From positions 76,266-140,265 of the forward strand of contig JABAQQ010000017.1 of NCBI GenBank assembly GCA_019187225.1: a stretch of DNA of 64,000 nucleotides, written 5' to 3'. Made by a program: the position numbers and the translations under genes. This document shows positions 35,073-43,514 of the stretch, piece after piece; position 1 is the first letter of the stretch, and the number at the start of each line of letters is the position of its first letter. This DNA is from Saprospiraceae bacterium. GTDB taxonomy: Bacteria > Bacteroidota > Bacteroidia > Chitinophagales > Saprospiraceae. Under the pieces are notes generated by a model. It did no database searches. It saw only the letters and a list, made by a program, of their open reading frames with translations, and was not told the origin of the DNA.

Positions 35073-35864
35073 ATGAATGCCATCCTGAATTTCAAAAACA
35101 CCCTCGCGCTGCCCTTCCTTTTCGCTGCAACGGCTCTGACGGCGCAAAACGAAATTCACTCCACCGCAACCGATTACAAATACGGCAATACGACCGTTGT
35201 GTATACAAAAAGTGCGAATTACAACGACCAGGCCATCCTTTCGCAACTGGACAACTCCTACGGCGTAGGTGATGTGGTGCGCATCGCTGTTGCTCAACCC
35301 AACCAGGCTGCTTCCGAAATGCTGGCTTCCGACGATCCGGCGGTCATGTTTGCCGTTCCGAAAGCCGCTCCGGCGCCTGCTCCGAAAGTGGTGGCGGCTT
35401 CTCCTAAAAAAGTAGAGCCGGTCGCCGTCAAAGCACCGGTTATGGAGCCGGTAGCAACGCCGAAAAAAGCGGCTGCTCCCGTGAGTGTCATCGGTGGCAA
35501 AACAGTGAAAAAAGGCAGTATCTTCCGCCTCGAAAAACTGTACTTCGACGTGGATAAAGCCGATCTGAAACAAGAAAGCGAAACGGAACTCGATCGCTTG
35601 TTCGGCTTCCTGAAAGACAATCCGACTGTCGCCATCGAAGTGCGCGGACATACCAACAACCAGATGTGGCCCAACGTAGATTTCGCCAACGAACTTTCCA
35701 CTGATCGCGCCAAAGCCGTCGCCGAATGGCTCATCGCCAAAGGCATCGCCGCCAGCCGCGTTCAGTACAAAGGTTTCGGCTGGACCATGCCCGTAGAACC
35801 GAACATCAACGCCGAAGGACGCAGGAAGAACCAGCGTGTGGAGGTGAAGATACTGTCAATGTAA
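35073..35864 (+). CDS. OmpA-family protein, short form
   Basis: 263 residues. Signal peptide (about 1-24, ALTAQ). Mature N-terminus about 25-95 has no recognised fold. A low-complexity Ala/Pro/Lys linker (about 95-150) precedes an OmpA domain (about 155-263): KLYFDVDKADLKQESETEL, IEVRGHTNNQMWPNVDFAN and NELSTDRAKAVAEWLI, ending KNQRVEVKIL. The linker probably spans the periplasm. It follows the larger OmpA protein at 33840, and a terminator lies beyond it. Confidence 0.87.
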   Translation: MNAILNFKNTLALPFLFAATALTAQNEIHSTATDYKYGNTTVVYTKSANYNDQAILSQLDNSYGVGDVVRIAVAQPNQAASEMLASDDPAVMFAVPKAAPAPAPKVVAASPKKVEPVAVKAPVMEPVATPKKAAAPVSVIGGKTVKKGSIFRLEKLYFDVDKADLKQESETELDRLFGFLKDNPTVAIEVRGHTNNQMWPNVDFANELSTDRAKAVAEWLIAKGIAASRVQYKGFGWTMPVEPNINAEGRRKNQRVEVKILSM

Positions 35865-35946
35865 TTGGTTGTCAATAAAATATGCCGGGATGAGGAGATC
35901 ATGCAGTAAGCGCTCCGGGTTCCCGGTTGTTCCATGAGGTTTAGTG

Positions 35947-35986
35947 AATCCGTCTTGTGGCAGAGGCTGCGAGGCGGATTTTTGTT
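35947..35986 (+). terminator. Hairpin terminator after the OmpA pair
   Basis: AATCCGTCTTG (about 35947-35957) pairs with CGAGGCGGATT (about 35970-35980) through Watson-Crick and two G-U pairs, followed by TTTGTTTT. It ends the OmpA unit just before the convergent mutase gene stop. Confidence 0.7.
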
Positions 35987-35987
35987 T

Positions 35988-37124
35988 TCAGGATGCCTGA
36001 AAAGACCGCCATGCCCGCTCCGCCAATTGCTGCGTCAGGCGTTCGATGTAATAACTTCCCGCCACGGGTTCGGGTATTTCGCTGAAAAAACCCTCCATCT
36101 TCAGCAAGTGTTGCACATTGCGCGCCATGCGGCGGCTGAATGCGGGCGGATAGGCTGCCTGCAATTCGCGTCCGGCGTCGTAAGGCAACACCGTCAGCCG
36201 GTCGGCGCCGCCCAACACAGCCGACATAGCCATTGTGGTGGCGCGGATCATGTTGGAGTACAATTCGTCGGTATAGGCATCTGGATGGAACCGCACGTCC
36301 GTCGCAGGGTACCGAAGCGGTGCGTTCCAGGCTTGCAATACATTCAGCCACAACAATCTGAAGGCGCGGATCCGGGCCATTTCCAAAAAATAACTGGTAC
36401 CGATGGCAACGGAAAACTGCATCACGCCAGCGGCTTCTGCCGTCGTAAGGCCGCGTTCCGTGAGTTTTTGAAGGTATAAATTTCCCCGTTTCAAAGCCTC
36501 TCCCAACGCCATAGCCGGAGGCAGCGCGGGATTGAGCATTACATTCACCAGTTTGAACTCCGGCAGTATTTCCTTTGAATATTGAGCCAGATCAACCAGA
36601 TAACGCCAATCCACAATACCTGCCGATGCAGCCGGGTCGTAGTCAAAAGAACCGTGGAGGTTTCCGGAAGGAATGTCTCGTTTTTTTGCCAGCCGCTCGA
36701 GGTGTCCCACGATGGCTCCCGGGTTTTGCGCAACAGCGGGACCTGCAAAATGCAGACTGATATAATCGGGGTAAATGCCGTCGAATAGTTGATCAAAAAA
36801 TGCCGCATCGGGCATCCTTTCAATGCAAAAACGCAAGCCCTCCGCACCTCCCTCGAGCGCTTCGAGCGCCTGGCGGTTGGCGGTTACAGGATCGGTTGCC
36901 AATACCTCTTCACATATCTCCCATGCATTCGAAGCGCCGGAAAGTGGCTCCGGCAATTGCGTAAAATCATCTGCATGAGCGAAGGGAGAAACTTTGAAAT
37001 CATCTTCGACCTTCCAGTCGAGTTCTTCCAAAGGTTTGCCTTTCAGTTCCTTTTCAACCTGCCGCAACCATTCTTCTTTGCTGACCGGTGGAAATGCAGC
37101 AAAAAAATCGTCGTGAAGTCCCAT
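35988..37124 (-). CDS. mutA: Methylmalonyl-CoA mutase small subunit, C-terminally shortened
   Basis: 378 residues from ATG 37124 (MGLHDDFFAAFPPVSKEEWL); an in-frame TTG 7 codons upstream is less likely. The fold is the TIM-barrel domain of the non-B12-binding (small) mutase subunit: LHGSFDYDPAASAGIVDW, GVMQFSVAIGTSYFLEMARI and LGGADRLTVLPYD. It ends at AGSYYIERLTQQLAERAWRSFQAS; family members usually continue for some 60 residues or more. The small subunit pairs with the B12-binding large subunit (mutB), absent here, in methylmalonyl-CoA/succinyl-CoA conversion. The shortened end removes part of the linker or C-terminal region. Function is likely but not certain. Confidence 0.8.
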   Translation of the reverse strand: MGLHDDFFAAFPPVSKEEWLRQVEKELKGKPLEELDWKVEDDFKVSPFAHADDFTQLPEPLSGASNAWEICEEVLATDPVTANRQALEALEGGAEGLRFCIERMPDAAFFDQLFDGIYPDYISLHFAGPAVAQNPGAIVGHLERLAKKRDIPSGNLHGSFDYDPAASAGIVDWRYLVDLAQYSKEILPEFKLVNVMLNPALPPAMALGEALKRGNLYLQKLTERGLTTAEAAGVMQFSVAIGTSYFLEMARIRAFRLLWLNVLQAWNAPLRYPATDVRFHPDAYTDELYSNMIRATTMAMSAVLGGADRLTVLPYDAGRELQAAYPPAFSRRMARNVQHLLKMEGFFSEIPEPVAGSYYIERLTQQLAERAWRSFQAS

Positions 37125-37232
37125 GGGAAACCAATTTTCCGGCAAAAATAAAACTTCCCCTCACGGCCCAACCATTATTTCTTTTTTGAGATTTCATCTA
37201 AAAAATCGAGAACCTTTTTTGAAAAAGCATGT

Positions 37233-37240
37233 TACCTTCG
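37233..37240 (+). promoter_or_regulatory. Putative -7 box (TACCTTCG) for the isc unit
   Basis: TACCTTCG differs by one base from TAnnTTTG and is 26 nt before the iscS ATG. No Fe-S regulator (IscR) site was identified. Confidence 0.45.
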
Positions 37241-37266
37241 CGTTTGATTCAATCTAAATAAAGAAT

Positions 37267-38487
37267 ATGGAAAAGCGCCGACTTATATACCTGGACAACA
37301 ATGCCACTACTCCCTGCGACCCCCGGGTGGTAGAGGCAATGGTACCTTACTTTTACGAAAAACACGGCAATGCGGCCAGCCGCAGCCACCAATATGGTTG
37401 GGAAGCCGAAGATGCGGTGGACTACGCCCGCGAGCAAATCGCCGCTCTACTGGACGTCGAAGACAAAGAAATTATCTTCACTTCGGGCGCAACAGAAAGC
37501 AACAATCTCGCCCTCAAGGGAGTATTCGAGATGTACGCCAAAAAAGGCAATCACATCATCACGGTTGAGACCGAGCACAAGGCAATCCTCGACACCTGTA
37601 AACACCTCGAAAAAGCCGGCGCTGAAGTGACCTACCTTAAAGTAAAGGAAGACGGTCTGATTGACCTCGCCGAACTGGAAACAGCCATCAAGCCGACGAC
37701 CATTCTGGTATCGGTCATGTGGGCCAACAACGAAACGGGCGTCATTCAGCCGATGCGCGAAATCGCACTGATCTGTGAAAAACACGGCGTACTGTTCCAT
37801 TCCGATGCGACGCAGGCAGTAGGTAAGATCCCGACCCACCCACGCGAAGTCGGCGTTCACCTGATGTCGTTCACCGCGCACAAAATGTACGGCCCCAAAG
37901 GCGTGGGCGGCCTTTATGTGAGCCGGAAGAATCCGCGCGTAAAAGTCACCGCACAAATGGACGGCGGCGGCCACGAACGCGGCATGCGCTCCGGAACGTT
38001 GAATGTGCCGGGTATCGTGGGCTTTGGCAAAGCCGCCGAGATCGCCAAAAATGAAATGCAACAGGACGCAGCGCGTCTGAGCAAACTACGCGACAAATTG
38101 GAGAAAGCGCTGACGCAACTGGAAGAGACCAAGGTCAACGGCAACGTGGAACACCGGATGCCGCACGTGACGAATATCTCGTTCAAACACGTGGAAGGCG
38201 AAGGACTGATGATGACCTTCAACCAGAACATTGCAGTGTCATCCGGTTCCGCCTGCACCTCCGCTTCGCTGGAGCCTTCGTATGTACTGGTAGGTATGGG
38301 CCTGGGCGACGATCTGGCGCATTCTTCCATTCGTTTCTCGCTGGGCCGCTTCACGACGGAAGATGATGTTGATTTTGCCATTAAAGCGGTGACAGAAGGT
38401 GTGAACCACATGCGCGAACTCAGCCCGATATGGGAAATGTATAAAGACGGCGTGGATTTGACAAAGATCGAGTGGGCGGCACATTGA
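37267..38487 (+). CDS. iscS: Cysteine desulfurase IscS
   Basis: 406 residues. PLP fold-type I enzyme with YLDNNATTPCDP at the start, GATESNNLA, ETEHKAIL, the PLP Lys in SFTAHKMYGPKGVGGLY (K206) and the persulfide Cys in SSGSACTSASLEPSYVL (C330) with the IscS-type long active-site loop. It takes sulfur from cysteine for Fe-S cluster building. The following genes are iscU and iscA, so this is a short isc operon; iscR, hscBA and fdx are not in the window. Confidence 0.95.
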   Translation: MEKRRLIYLDNNATTPCDPRVVEAMVPYFYEKHGNAASRSHQYGWEAEDAVDYAREQIAALLDVEDKEIIFTSGATESNNLALKGVFEMYAKKGNHIITVETEHKAILDTCKHLEKAGAEVTYLKVKEDGLIDLAELETAIKPTTILVSVMWANNETGVIQPMREIALICEKHGVLFHSDATQAVGKIPTHPREVGVHLMSFTAHKMYGPKGVGGLYVSRKNPRVKVTAQMDGGGHERGMRSGTLNVPGIVGFGKAAEIAKNEMQQDAARLSKLRDKLEKALTQLEETKVNGNVEHRMPHVTNISFKHVEGEGLMMTFNQNIAVSSGSACTSASLEPSYVLVGMGLGDDLAHSSIRFSLGRFTTEDDVDFAIKAVTEGVNHMRELSPIWEMYKDGVDLTKIEWAAH

Positions 38488-38488
38488 C

Positions 38489-38583
38489 CAGTTGGCAGTG
38501 GCAGTTGGCAGTAGCAGTTGGCAGTTGGCAGTGATAATGACCTTAAAACGCTCACGTCTTACACACTCTCACGTCTCTCACTC
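38489..38583. repeat. Two word-repeat blocks after iscS (CAGTTGGCAGT and CTCACGTCT)
   Basis: CAGTTGGCAGT-type words run from 38489 to about 38533 (several copies, alternating GTTGGCA and GTAGCA). A second block uses CTCACGTCT/CTCTCACGTCT words (about 38551-38583) and abuts the ATG of a 33-codon open frame at 38584. The first block is the same word family as 51493-51585, in the opposite orientation. Confidence 0.75.
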
Positions 38584-38685
38584 ATGAGCCCGATACAAAG
38601 TCCGCCCGATCCTTTCACTCAACTGATCTACAGGATCTACTACTTTGTAAAAGGCCTGTGGTATTCGATTTTTAAAAAGAAATAG
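38584..38685 (+). CDS. Possible small protein between iscS and iscU
   Basis: 33 codons: Met-Ser-Pro-Ile start, then FTQLIYRIYYFVKGLWYSIF and a KKK end. Aromatic, hydrophobic and basic, like a small membrane-associated peptide. The ATG follows directly after a word repeat, exactly as seen for several real genes here. No homolog is recognised and no ribosome signal is visible; it could be chance. Confidence 0.4.
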   Translation: MSPIQSPPDPFTQLIYRIYYFVKGLWYSIFKKK

Positions 38686-38706
38686 ACAACCATATAAAAT
38701 GAATTG

Positions 38707-38846
38707 ACATTGGAAGTTGGACAATCAGACCCTGGCAACCAATTATTTAGTCCAACATCCAATATCAAGAATCCAATGTCAGGCTACTTGAAGCCGCCAG
38801 ATTCAAAATACCAATTCAACGATTCACCAAATCAACACCTTTACAT
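38707..38846. repeat. Dispersed intergenic repeat (CATTGGA family) before iscU
   Basis: 38707-38783 (GACATTGGAAGTTGGAC ... ATCCAATGTC) closely resembles 51261-51335, and both begin with GACATTGGA and carry TCCAAT(A/G)TC copies towards the other end, so each is also a loose inverted repeat. From about 38800 to the iscU ATG (38847) another word block (ATTCAA/CCAAATCAAC) follows. Confidence 0.65.
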
Positions 38847-39266
38847 ATGGCTTACAGTGAAAAAGTGCTCGACCATTTCAAAAATCCCCGCAATGTGGGC
38901 GTTTTGAACAAAGACGCCAAAAACGTCGGGACCGGCCTTGTCGGAGCTCCTGAATGCGGTGACGTGATGCGCCTCCAGATCGAAGTAGATGAAGAAAGCG
39001 GCGTCATCCGCGACGCCAAATTCAAAACCTTCGGATGCGGCTCGGCCATCGCTTCTTCTTCGCTCGCTACCGAATGGCTCAAAGGTAAAAGCCTCGACGA
39101 GGCCATGAAAATTGACAACATGGACATCGTGGAAGAACTGGCGCTTCCGCCCGTAAAGATCCACTGCTCCGTGCTGGCCGAAGACGCCATCAAGGCTGCC
39201 ATCAAAGATTACCAGACCAAAAACGGCATCGCTGCCGAGACGCCAACCGCCGCGGCAACCGCCTGA
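38847..39266 (+). CDS. iscU: Fe-S cluster scaffold IscU
   Basis: 139 residues. The three cluster ligands are in GAPECGDVM, FGCGSA and KIHCSVLAEDA, and the HscA-contact motif LPPVK is present just before the third Cys. It assembles [2Fe-2S] clusters from IscS persulfide and iron. The C-terminal Ala/Thr-rich tail (about 128-139) is a short extension. It lies between iscS and iscA on the same strand. Confidence 0.95.
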   Translation: MAYSEKVLDHFKNPRNVGVLNKDAKNVGTGLVGAPECGDVMRLQIEVDEESGVIRDAKFKTFGCGSAIASSSLATEWLKGKSLDEAMKIDNMDIVEELALPPVKIHCSVLAEDAIKAAIKDYQTKNGIAAETPTAAATA

Positions 39267-39275
39267 TGTTCACAA

Positions 39276-39320
39276 CCGTCTACCGTCTACCGTCTACCGT
39301 CTACCATTAACCGTCTACCG
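39276..39320. repeat. ACCGTCT heptamer tandem repeat ahead of iscA
   Basis: Four perfect copies of ACCGTCT are followed by ACCATTA, ACCGTCT and ACCGTT, ending two bases before the iscA start codon. The repeat thus occupies the place where a ribosome-binding site would be expected. Confidence 0.85.
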
Positions 39321-39322
39321 TT

Positions 39323-39649
39323 ATGATTTTCGTAGCAGACAGCGCCAAACAAAAAATCCAGGAAGTCCGCCAGTCCGGCGGTATCAAGGACGACTATTTT
39401 ATCCGGGTCAGCGTCGTCAGCGGGGGCTGCTCGGGTTTGTCATATAAAATGGATTTTGACAACGAATCGAAACCCAACGACCAGGTATTCGAGGACAATG
39501 GCGTCAAAGTCGTGACCGATCTCAAGAGTTTTCTTTACCTGTTCAATACCACTCTGGAGTTCAGCGGCGGGTTGGAAGGCAAGGGCTTTTCGTTCAACAA
39601 TCCGAATGCCACGCGCACGTGCGGATGCGGGGAGAGTTTCGCTGTGTAG
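39323..39649 (+). CDS. iscA: Iron-sulfur assembly protein IscA/HesB type
   Basis: 108 residues. The A-type carrier Cys set is present: SGGCSGLSYKMDF and the C-terminal TCGCGESFAV. The protein takes over Fe-S clusters from IscU and hands them to apo-enzymes. It is the last gene of the isc unit, followed by a terminator at 39686. Confidence 0.93.
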   Translation: MIFVADSAKQKIQEVRQSGGIKDDYFIRVSVVSGGCSGLSYKMDFDNESKPNDQVFEDNGVKVVTDLKSFLYLFNTTLEFSGGLEGKGFSFNNPNATRTCGCGESFAV

Positions 39650-39685
39650 AGCATGGCAACCAACAGAGAACAAATGGGATATCAG

Positions 39686-39709
39686 AGGCCGCCGTGTGCG
39701 GCCTTTTTT
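39686..39709 (+). terminator. Rho-independent terminator of the isc unit
   Basis: AGGCCGC (39686-39692) pairs with GCGGCCT (39698-39704) around a 5-base loop and runs into TTTTTT. Confidence 0.9.
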
Positions 39710-39812
39710 GTTTTTGTCTAAAAATAAAAATTTTTTGTTTCAGATAAAACTTTTTATTTAAGATTTGCGCTGCCGGATCAAAATCCTTCCTGTTCACCAA
39801 CCCATTGTTGTT

Positions 39813-40841
39813 ATGAAAGCGCTAAAAATTCTTCTTTATATCGTGTTGGGCCTCGGCGCGTTGTGGATGTTGCTGGGGCTTTTTGCCAAAAAAGACTACC
39901 GCATCGAGCGCAGTACCGAAATTGCTGCGCCGCGCGAAATCATCTACGACCAGGTGCGTTTTTTTAAAAACTTAAAAAACTGGTCGCCCTGGCATGTGTA
40001 CGATCCGGCTATGAAAACAGAGATCACCGGAACGGACGGCGAGGCAGGCGCCCGGTACAACTGGTCAGGCAACGACAAGGTGGGAAAAGGATACCAGCAA
40101 TTGAAAAGCACTGCACCCGAACGGATTGAGATAGATGTGAATTGGGGGTGGGGCATTTCTCCCGTTGCATTTAGCCTCGAAGCACTGCCGGACGACAAAA
40201 CCAAAGTCACATGGAGTATGGATATGCACGTTGCGTTTCCATGGAACGCATTTGCCATGCTGACCGACGTGAATGCTTTTGTGGGTAAGGATTTCGAAAA
40301 TGGTCTTGCCAACCTGAAAAAAGTATGCGAGCAAATCGCACACCCCCGGTATCGCGGCTATGAAGTCGTGGAAACGGAACTACCGATAAAATACTACATA
40401 GGTGTCCGTAAGGTAGTGGATACTGCCGAACTTACCGCTTATTTCCAGGAAAACATATCCAAAATCGCGCGTTGGATGTCGGCCCAAAAAATACCCCCCG
40501 GAGGAGCGCCTGCCGGTTTGTACTGGACCTGGGGCGCCACTACCGATATGGCGGCGGCCATTCCCGCAGCAGCCGATACCAGGCTCGACAGCACGATAAC
40601 ATTTCCCGTCGGCGGCGCTACAGCCCTTGTGATTGACCATACCGGTCCCTATGAAGGTATAGGCGAAGCGCATTTTGCCATGGATGACTATATGGCCGAA
40701 AAAAAATTGCGCAACATTCCTCCCGTGATTGAAGAATATGTCAGTGGTCCCGCCGACGAACCCGACACCCTGAAATGGCTGACAAAAATCATTTATTTTG
40801 TCGCTCCTGCTACCGATTCGACGGTCGTTGAGAAAAAATAA
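39813..40841 (+). CDS. SRPBCC-domain protein with GyrI-like small-molecule domain
   Basis: 342 residues from ATG 39813 (MKALKILLYIVLGLGALWML). An N-terminal membrane anchor is followed by an SRPBCC/polyketide-cyclase-like domain (about 25-180; STEIAAPREIIYDQVRFFKN, WSPWHVYDP) and a GyrI-like/SOUL-like ligand-binding domain (about 185-330; KYYIGVRKVV, VIDHTGPYEG). This two-domain membrane-anchored form is frequent in Bacteroidota, often annotated as a transcription-activator effector-binding protein. Both domains bind hydrophobic or amphipathic small molecules; ligand unknown. A stand-alone gene after the isc terminator. Confidence 0.8.
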   Translation: MKALKILLYIVLGLGALWMLLGLFAKKDYRIERSTEIAAPREIIYDQVRFFKNLKNWSPWHVYDPAMKTEITGTDGEAGARYNWSGNDKVGKGYQQLKSTAPERIEIDVNWGWGISPVAFSLEALPDDKTKVTWSMDMHVAFPWNAFAMLTDVNAFVGKDFENGLANLKKVCEQIAHPRYRGYEVVETELPIKYYIGVRKVVDTAELTAYFQENISKIARWMSAQKIPPGGAPAGLYWTWGATTDMAAAIPAAADTRLDSTITFPVGGATALVIDHTGPYEGIGEAHFAMDDYMAEKKLRNIPPVIEEYVSGPADEPDTLKWLTKIIYFVAPATDSTVVEKK

Positions 40842-41128
40842 AACTGGAAAACAGGCCGGTTAAACAAAGCGAAGGTCATCCGACTTTTCAGGTGAAGCGC
40901 CTTGGAAAGGCCTCTCTAAGGATTGGCGCGAGTGGCACTTATATTTTTGTTGCCCAAAATACAGAAAAACGAAATACTTATGCGCCTGTCTTCCTCCTTA
41001 TAAGATAAAATTTGAACACACATCCGGCATTAAAGAATTTTATTTTTTTATGCATTTACCCGCATTAACAACTTTTTCATTTTTTTTATCGTGAAAAACC
41101 TTAGTTTTGCCCATTCTACAACTGCCTT
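40842..41128. other. AT-rich intergenic region with promoter
   Basis: No gene is seen. Its right half is strongly AT-rich (runs of T around 41036-41090) and ends with a -7 box TAGTTTTG (41102-41109), 20 nt before the next ATG. Confidence 0.5.
41102..41109 (+). promoter_or_regulatory. Bacteroidota -7 box (TAGTTTTG)
   Basis: Exact TAnnTTTG followed by CCC, 20 nt before the ATG of the Lys/Glu-rich protein, in an AT-rich leader. Confidence 0.6.
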
Positions 41129-41473
41129 ATGCCATTCAGTCTTCGTTCCTGGTTGTTCGCCATTACTATTTTACTGCTGGCCGAAGATTTTCAATATTTG
41201 TTGAAAGTCGGGGTATCGGCTTTTGGGCAAACCCCGACCGAAATGATAGCAGATTTTGATGGGCGCGAGGAGAATGAAGAAGGGAACGAGGAGAAACAAG
41301 AAGAAAAAGAGGAAAAGAAAGAAGAAAAGAAGGAAAAAGACGACGATAATAAACTCTATCCCGACGACCTGTTACATATAAACTTCCAGCTCACAAAGCA
41401 TAAATTCACCGACGCGTTCGCGCTTCTCTCCTCAACAACGCACGAACTGGAAGGCCCCCCTCCCGAGGTTTAA
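41129..41473 (+). CDS. Small exported or anchored protein with a Lys/Glu-rich block
   Basis: 114 residues. N-terminal hydrophobic helix (SLRSWLFAITILLLAEDF). The middle (about 47-75) is almost only Glu, Lys and Asp, likely a charged helix or disordered linker. The C-terminal part (YPDDLLHINFQL, KFTDAFALLS) is mixed. No family is recognised. A clear -7 box stands 20 nt upstream, supporting expression. It precedes carbonic anhydrase by about 85 nt but no functional link is evident. Confidence 0.6.
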   Translation: MPFSLRSWLFAITILLLAEDFQYLLKVGVSAFGQTPTEMIADFDGREENEEGNEEKQEEKEEKKEEKKEKDDDNKLYPDDLLHINFQLTKHKFTDAFALLSSTTHELEGPPPEV

Positions 41474-41558
41474 GTGATCAATAAGGCTGAACTAATACAG
41501 ATCGGCAGCGCTGCTGTCCGGTCACTCATGCTTTACACTTAAATCTTCCAATTTGATC

Positions 41559-42242
41559 ATGAAATCGCATTACTGGGAAACGCGGGAGTCCATGACTCCT
41601 GCGAAAGCGCTCGCCTTTTTGCAGGAAGGCAATGATCGCTTCCTCAATAATCTGCGCATCAACCGCAATCTTTTGCAGTTGGTCAACGAAACCGCGGAAA
41701 AACAATTTCCTTTTGCTACGATCCTTAGCTGCAGCGACTCGCGCATTTCTCCCGAACTGATCTTCGACCAGGGATTGGGCGACATCTTTAGCATCCGTTT
41801 GGCAGGCAACATTGCCAGCACCAACGCCATCGGCAGCATGGAATACGCCGGCGCTGCTTTAGGCTCAAAACTGGTCGTCGTATTGGGTCATACCAACTGC
41901 GGCGCCGTCAAAGGCGCCTGCGACGACATTTCTTTCGGCCATATGAACGAGTTGTTCGAAAACATACGCCTCTCCATGTTGCGGGAAACGGAAACGCCAT
42001 CCGATGAGCGCAGCTCGAAAAACAGGCGTTTTTTGAACAACATTTCCGAATTGAATGTGCTGCGCAATATGGAAGTCATTCTCGAATCCAGTTCAATCAT
42101 ACGCGAACTGATTGAAAATGAGGAGATCAACCTCGTTGGAGCCATGTACAGTGTGGAAACGGGCAAAGTCTCCTTCCTCGATATAGATGCCCGTGAAATG
42201 ATGGAATCCATGTTTTCCTTTCACGTTCAAGTCAGACACTAA
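41559..42242 (+). CDS. Beta-class carbonic anhydrase
   Basis: 227 residues from ATG 41559 (MKSHYWETRESMTPAKAL); a TTG two codons upstream is not used. Zinc ligands are in CSDSRISPE (Cys, with the Asp/Arg dyad) and HTNCGAVKGA (His, Cys). It interconverts CO2 and bicarbonate in the cytosol. It has the typical helical N-terminus (FLQEGNDRFLNN). A terminator hairpin (42442-42475) follows, facing the convergent ddl gene. Confidence 0.93.
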   Translation: MKSHYWETRESMTPAKALAFLQEGNDRFLNNLRINRNLLQLVNETAEKQFPFATILSCSDSRISPELIFDQGLGDIFSIRLAGNIASTNAIGSMEYAGAALGSKLVVVLGHTNCGAVKGACDDISFGHMNELFENIRLSMLRETETPSDERSSKNRRFLNNISELNVLRNMEVILESSSIIRELIENEEINLVGAMYSVETGKVSFLDIDAREMMESMFSFHVQVRH

Positions 42243-42441
42243 AAATGGCAGCCGCAACATCACATCGCTTGCTTGGAACCCTGAGGCTTTATTTTTATTG
42301 TGAGTGAAATCATCGCCAGAAAAATCGGCGCGACACTCATCCCACGACCCGGCTATTTGCGGACAAGCAAAAACAAACACTCTTATCCCCATCAAGAAAA
42401 CCCATGACAGAATAAGTGAAAGTTGGTGATATTTGATGACG

Positions 42442-42475
42442 ATCCTCCGCAGCCCAGACTCGCGGGGGATTTTTT
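42442..42475 (+). terminator. Hairpin terminator after carbonic anhydrase
   Basis: ATCCTCCGC (42442-42450) pairs with GCGGGGGAT (42462-42470) with one G-U pair, then TTTTTT. The T tract reaches the last codon of the convergent ddl gene. Confidence 0.7.
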
Positions 42476-43436
42476 ATCGGATCGCTTCTTCAATCAGGAG
42501 AGAGAAAAACCCGCCCAGGGTCCACCCGTGCGCGCGCGCCTGTTGCGGCACGATACTGGCGGGAGAAATTCCGGGAATGGTATTGGCTTCCAGAAAATGG
42601 AATGTATCGTCCACAAGGATATAATCGAATCGAACCACACCCCGGCATTGGAGGGCTTCGTACAAAAAACGGGATCGTTCCTGGCACTGCCGGGCCAATT
42701 CCGCAGAAAGATCGGCAGGTGTCACTTCCTGCGATTTGCCTTCGTATTTAGCGGCAAAATCAAAAAATTCCGTTTCCGGAATAATCTCGGTCACCGGTAA
42801 CACCACTACTTCGCCGTTGACGCGCAATACGCCGTTGGAGAATTCACGTCCCGGCAAAAAACTTTCCACCACTACCTCCTTATCGAACCGGAAAGCCTCT
42901 TCGATGGCAGTCGGCAGCGCATCTGCGGACTTCACTTTCGTCACGCCAAAACTCGAGCCGTGCGTGTTGGGTTTTACGAACAAAGGCAAACCCAGCGACG
43001 CAAGTTTGTTGTGATCCGCCTTTTCACCGCGGTGCAACAAAACCGATTTTGCCATCGGCACCGTGCCGTACTGCGCCAGTTGCAATTTAGTGTTGTGCTT
43101 GTTCATCGTCAGGGCGCTCACGTAGCCGTTGCAACAAGTGTAAGGCACACCGAGCATTTCGAGGTAACCCTGCATTTTGCCGTCCTCGAGCGGCGTTCCG
43201 TGTAAAGCAGCAAACGCGCAATCGAACCGGATCTTTTCGCCGTTCAGGGAAAGCGAAAAATCGTTTTTGTCCATTTGAACTCCTGAGTCGGGTTCGCGCC
43301 AATCGGCTTTTTGAATATCAATCAGAAAAGGGCGGTAGCGGTCTTTGGGCAGGTGATCGCGCACAACCTGGCCGCTTTTGAGCGATATGACGCGCTCTTC
43401 GGAATCGCCGCCGGTTAGAATGGCTATATTTTTCAT
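42474..43436 (-). CDS. ddl: D-alanine--D-alanine ligase
   Basis: 320 residues. N-terminal Rossmann-like part (NIAILTGGDSEERVISLKSG, the family GGxSxE signature), central ATP-grasp (KPNTHGSSFGVTKV, VVESFLPGREFSNG) and C-terminal metal-binding end (FDYILVDDTFHFLEANTIPG). It joins two D-alanines for peptidoglycan. The leader is unusual: a minus-strand -7 box (43515-43522) is followed by 3.5 copies of a 16-bp word before the ATG. Confidence 0.95.
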   Translation of the reverse strand: MKNIAILTGGDSEERVISLKSGQVVRDHLPKDRYRPFLIDIQKADWREPDSGVQMDKNDFSLSLNGEKIRFDCAFAALHGTPLEDGKMQGYLEMLGVPYTCCNGYVSALTMNKHNTKLQLAQYGTVPMAKSVLLHRGEKADHNKLASLGLPLFVKPNTHGSSFGVTKVKSADALPTAIEEAFRFDKEVVVESFLPGREFSNGVLRVNGEVVVLPVTEIIPETEFFDFAAKYEGKSQEVTPADLSAELARQCQERSRFLYEALQCRGVVRFDYILVDDTFHFLEANTIPGISPASIVPQQARAHGWTLGGFFSLLIEEAIR

Positions 43437-43449
43437 GGCGTGTTAATTT

Positions 43450-43506
43450 GTTGATTCGGTTATTCGTTGATTCGGTTATTCGTTGATTCGGTTATTCGTT
43501 GATTTG
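43450..43506. repeat. 16-bp tandem repeat in the ddl leader
   Basis: GTTGATTCGGTTATTC occurs three times in a row (43450-43465, 43466-43481, 43482-43497), followed by a partial GTTGATTTG. Reverse-complement relatives of the same word (AATAACCAAATCAAC) lie at 43624-43654 just before the divergent DUF1800 gene. Confidence 0.9.
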
Positions 43507-43514
43507 AGGCAGTG

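Noticed and set aside
34044-35651. Long antisense open frame (535 codons) across the OmpA genes
   Set aside because: It lies fully opposite two clear genes, has no domain and an odd composition; a shadow of codon bias. The same applies to antisense frames at 7078-8298, 25665-27167, 51695-53137 and 13717-14724.
39276-39320. Tandem repeats (and those at 43450, 51493) as CRISPR arrays
   Set aside because: Units are only 6-16 nt, follow one another without spacers and have no cas genes nearby.
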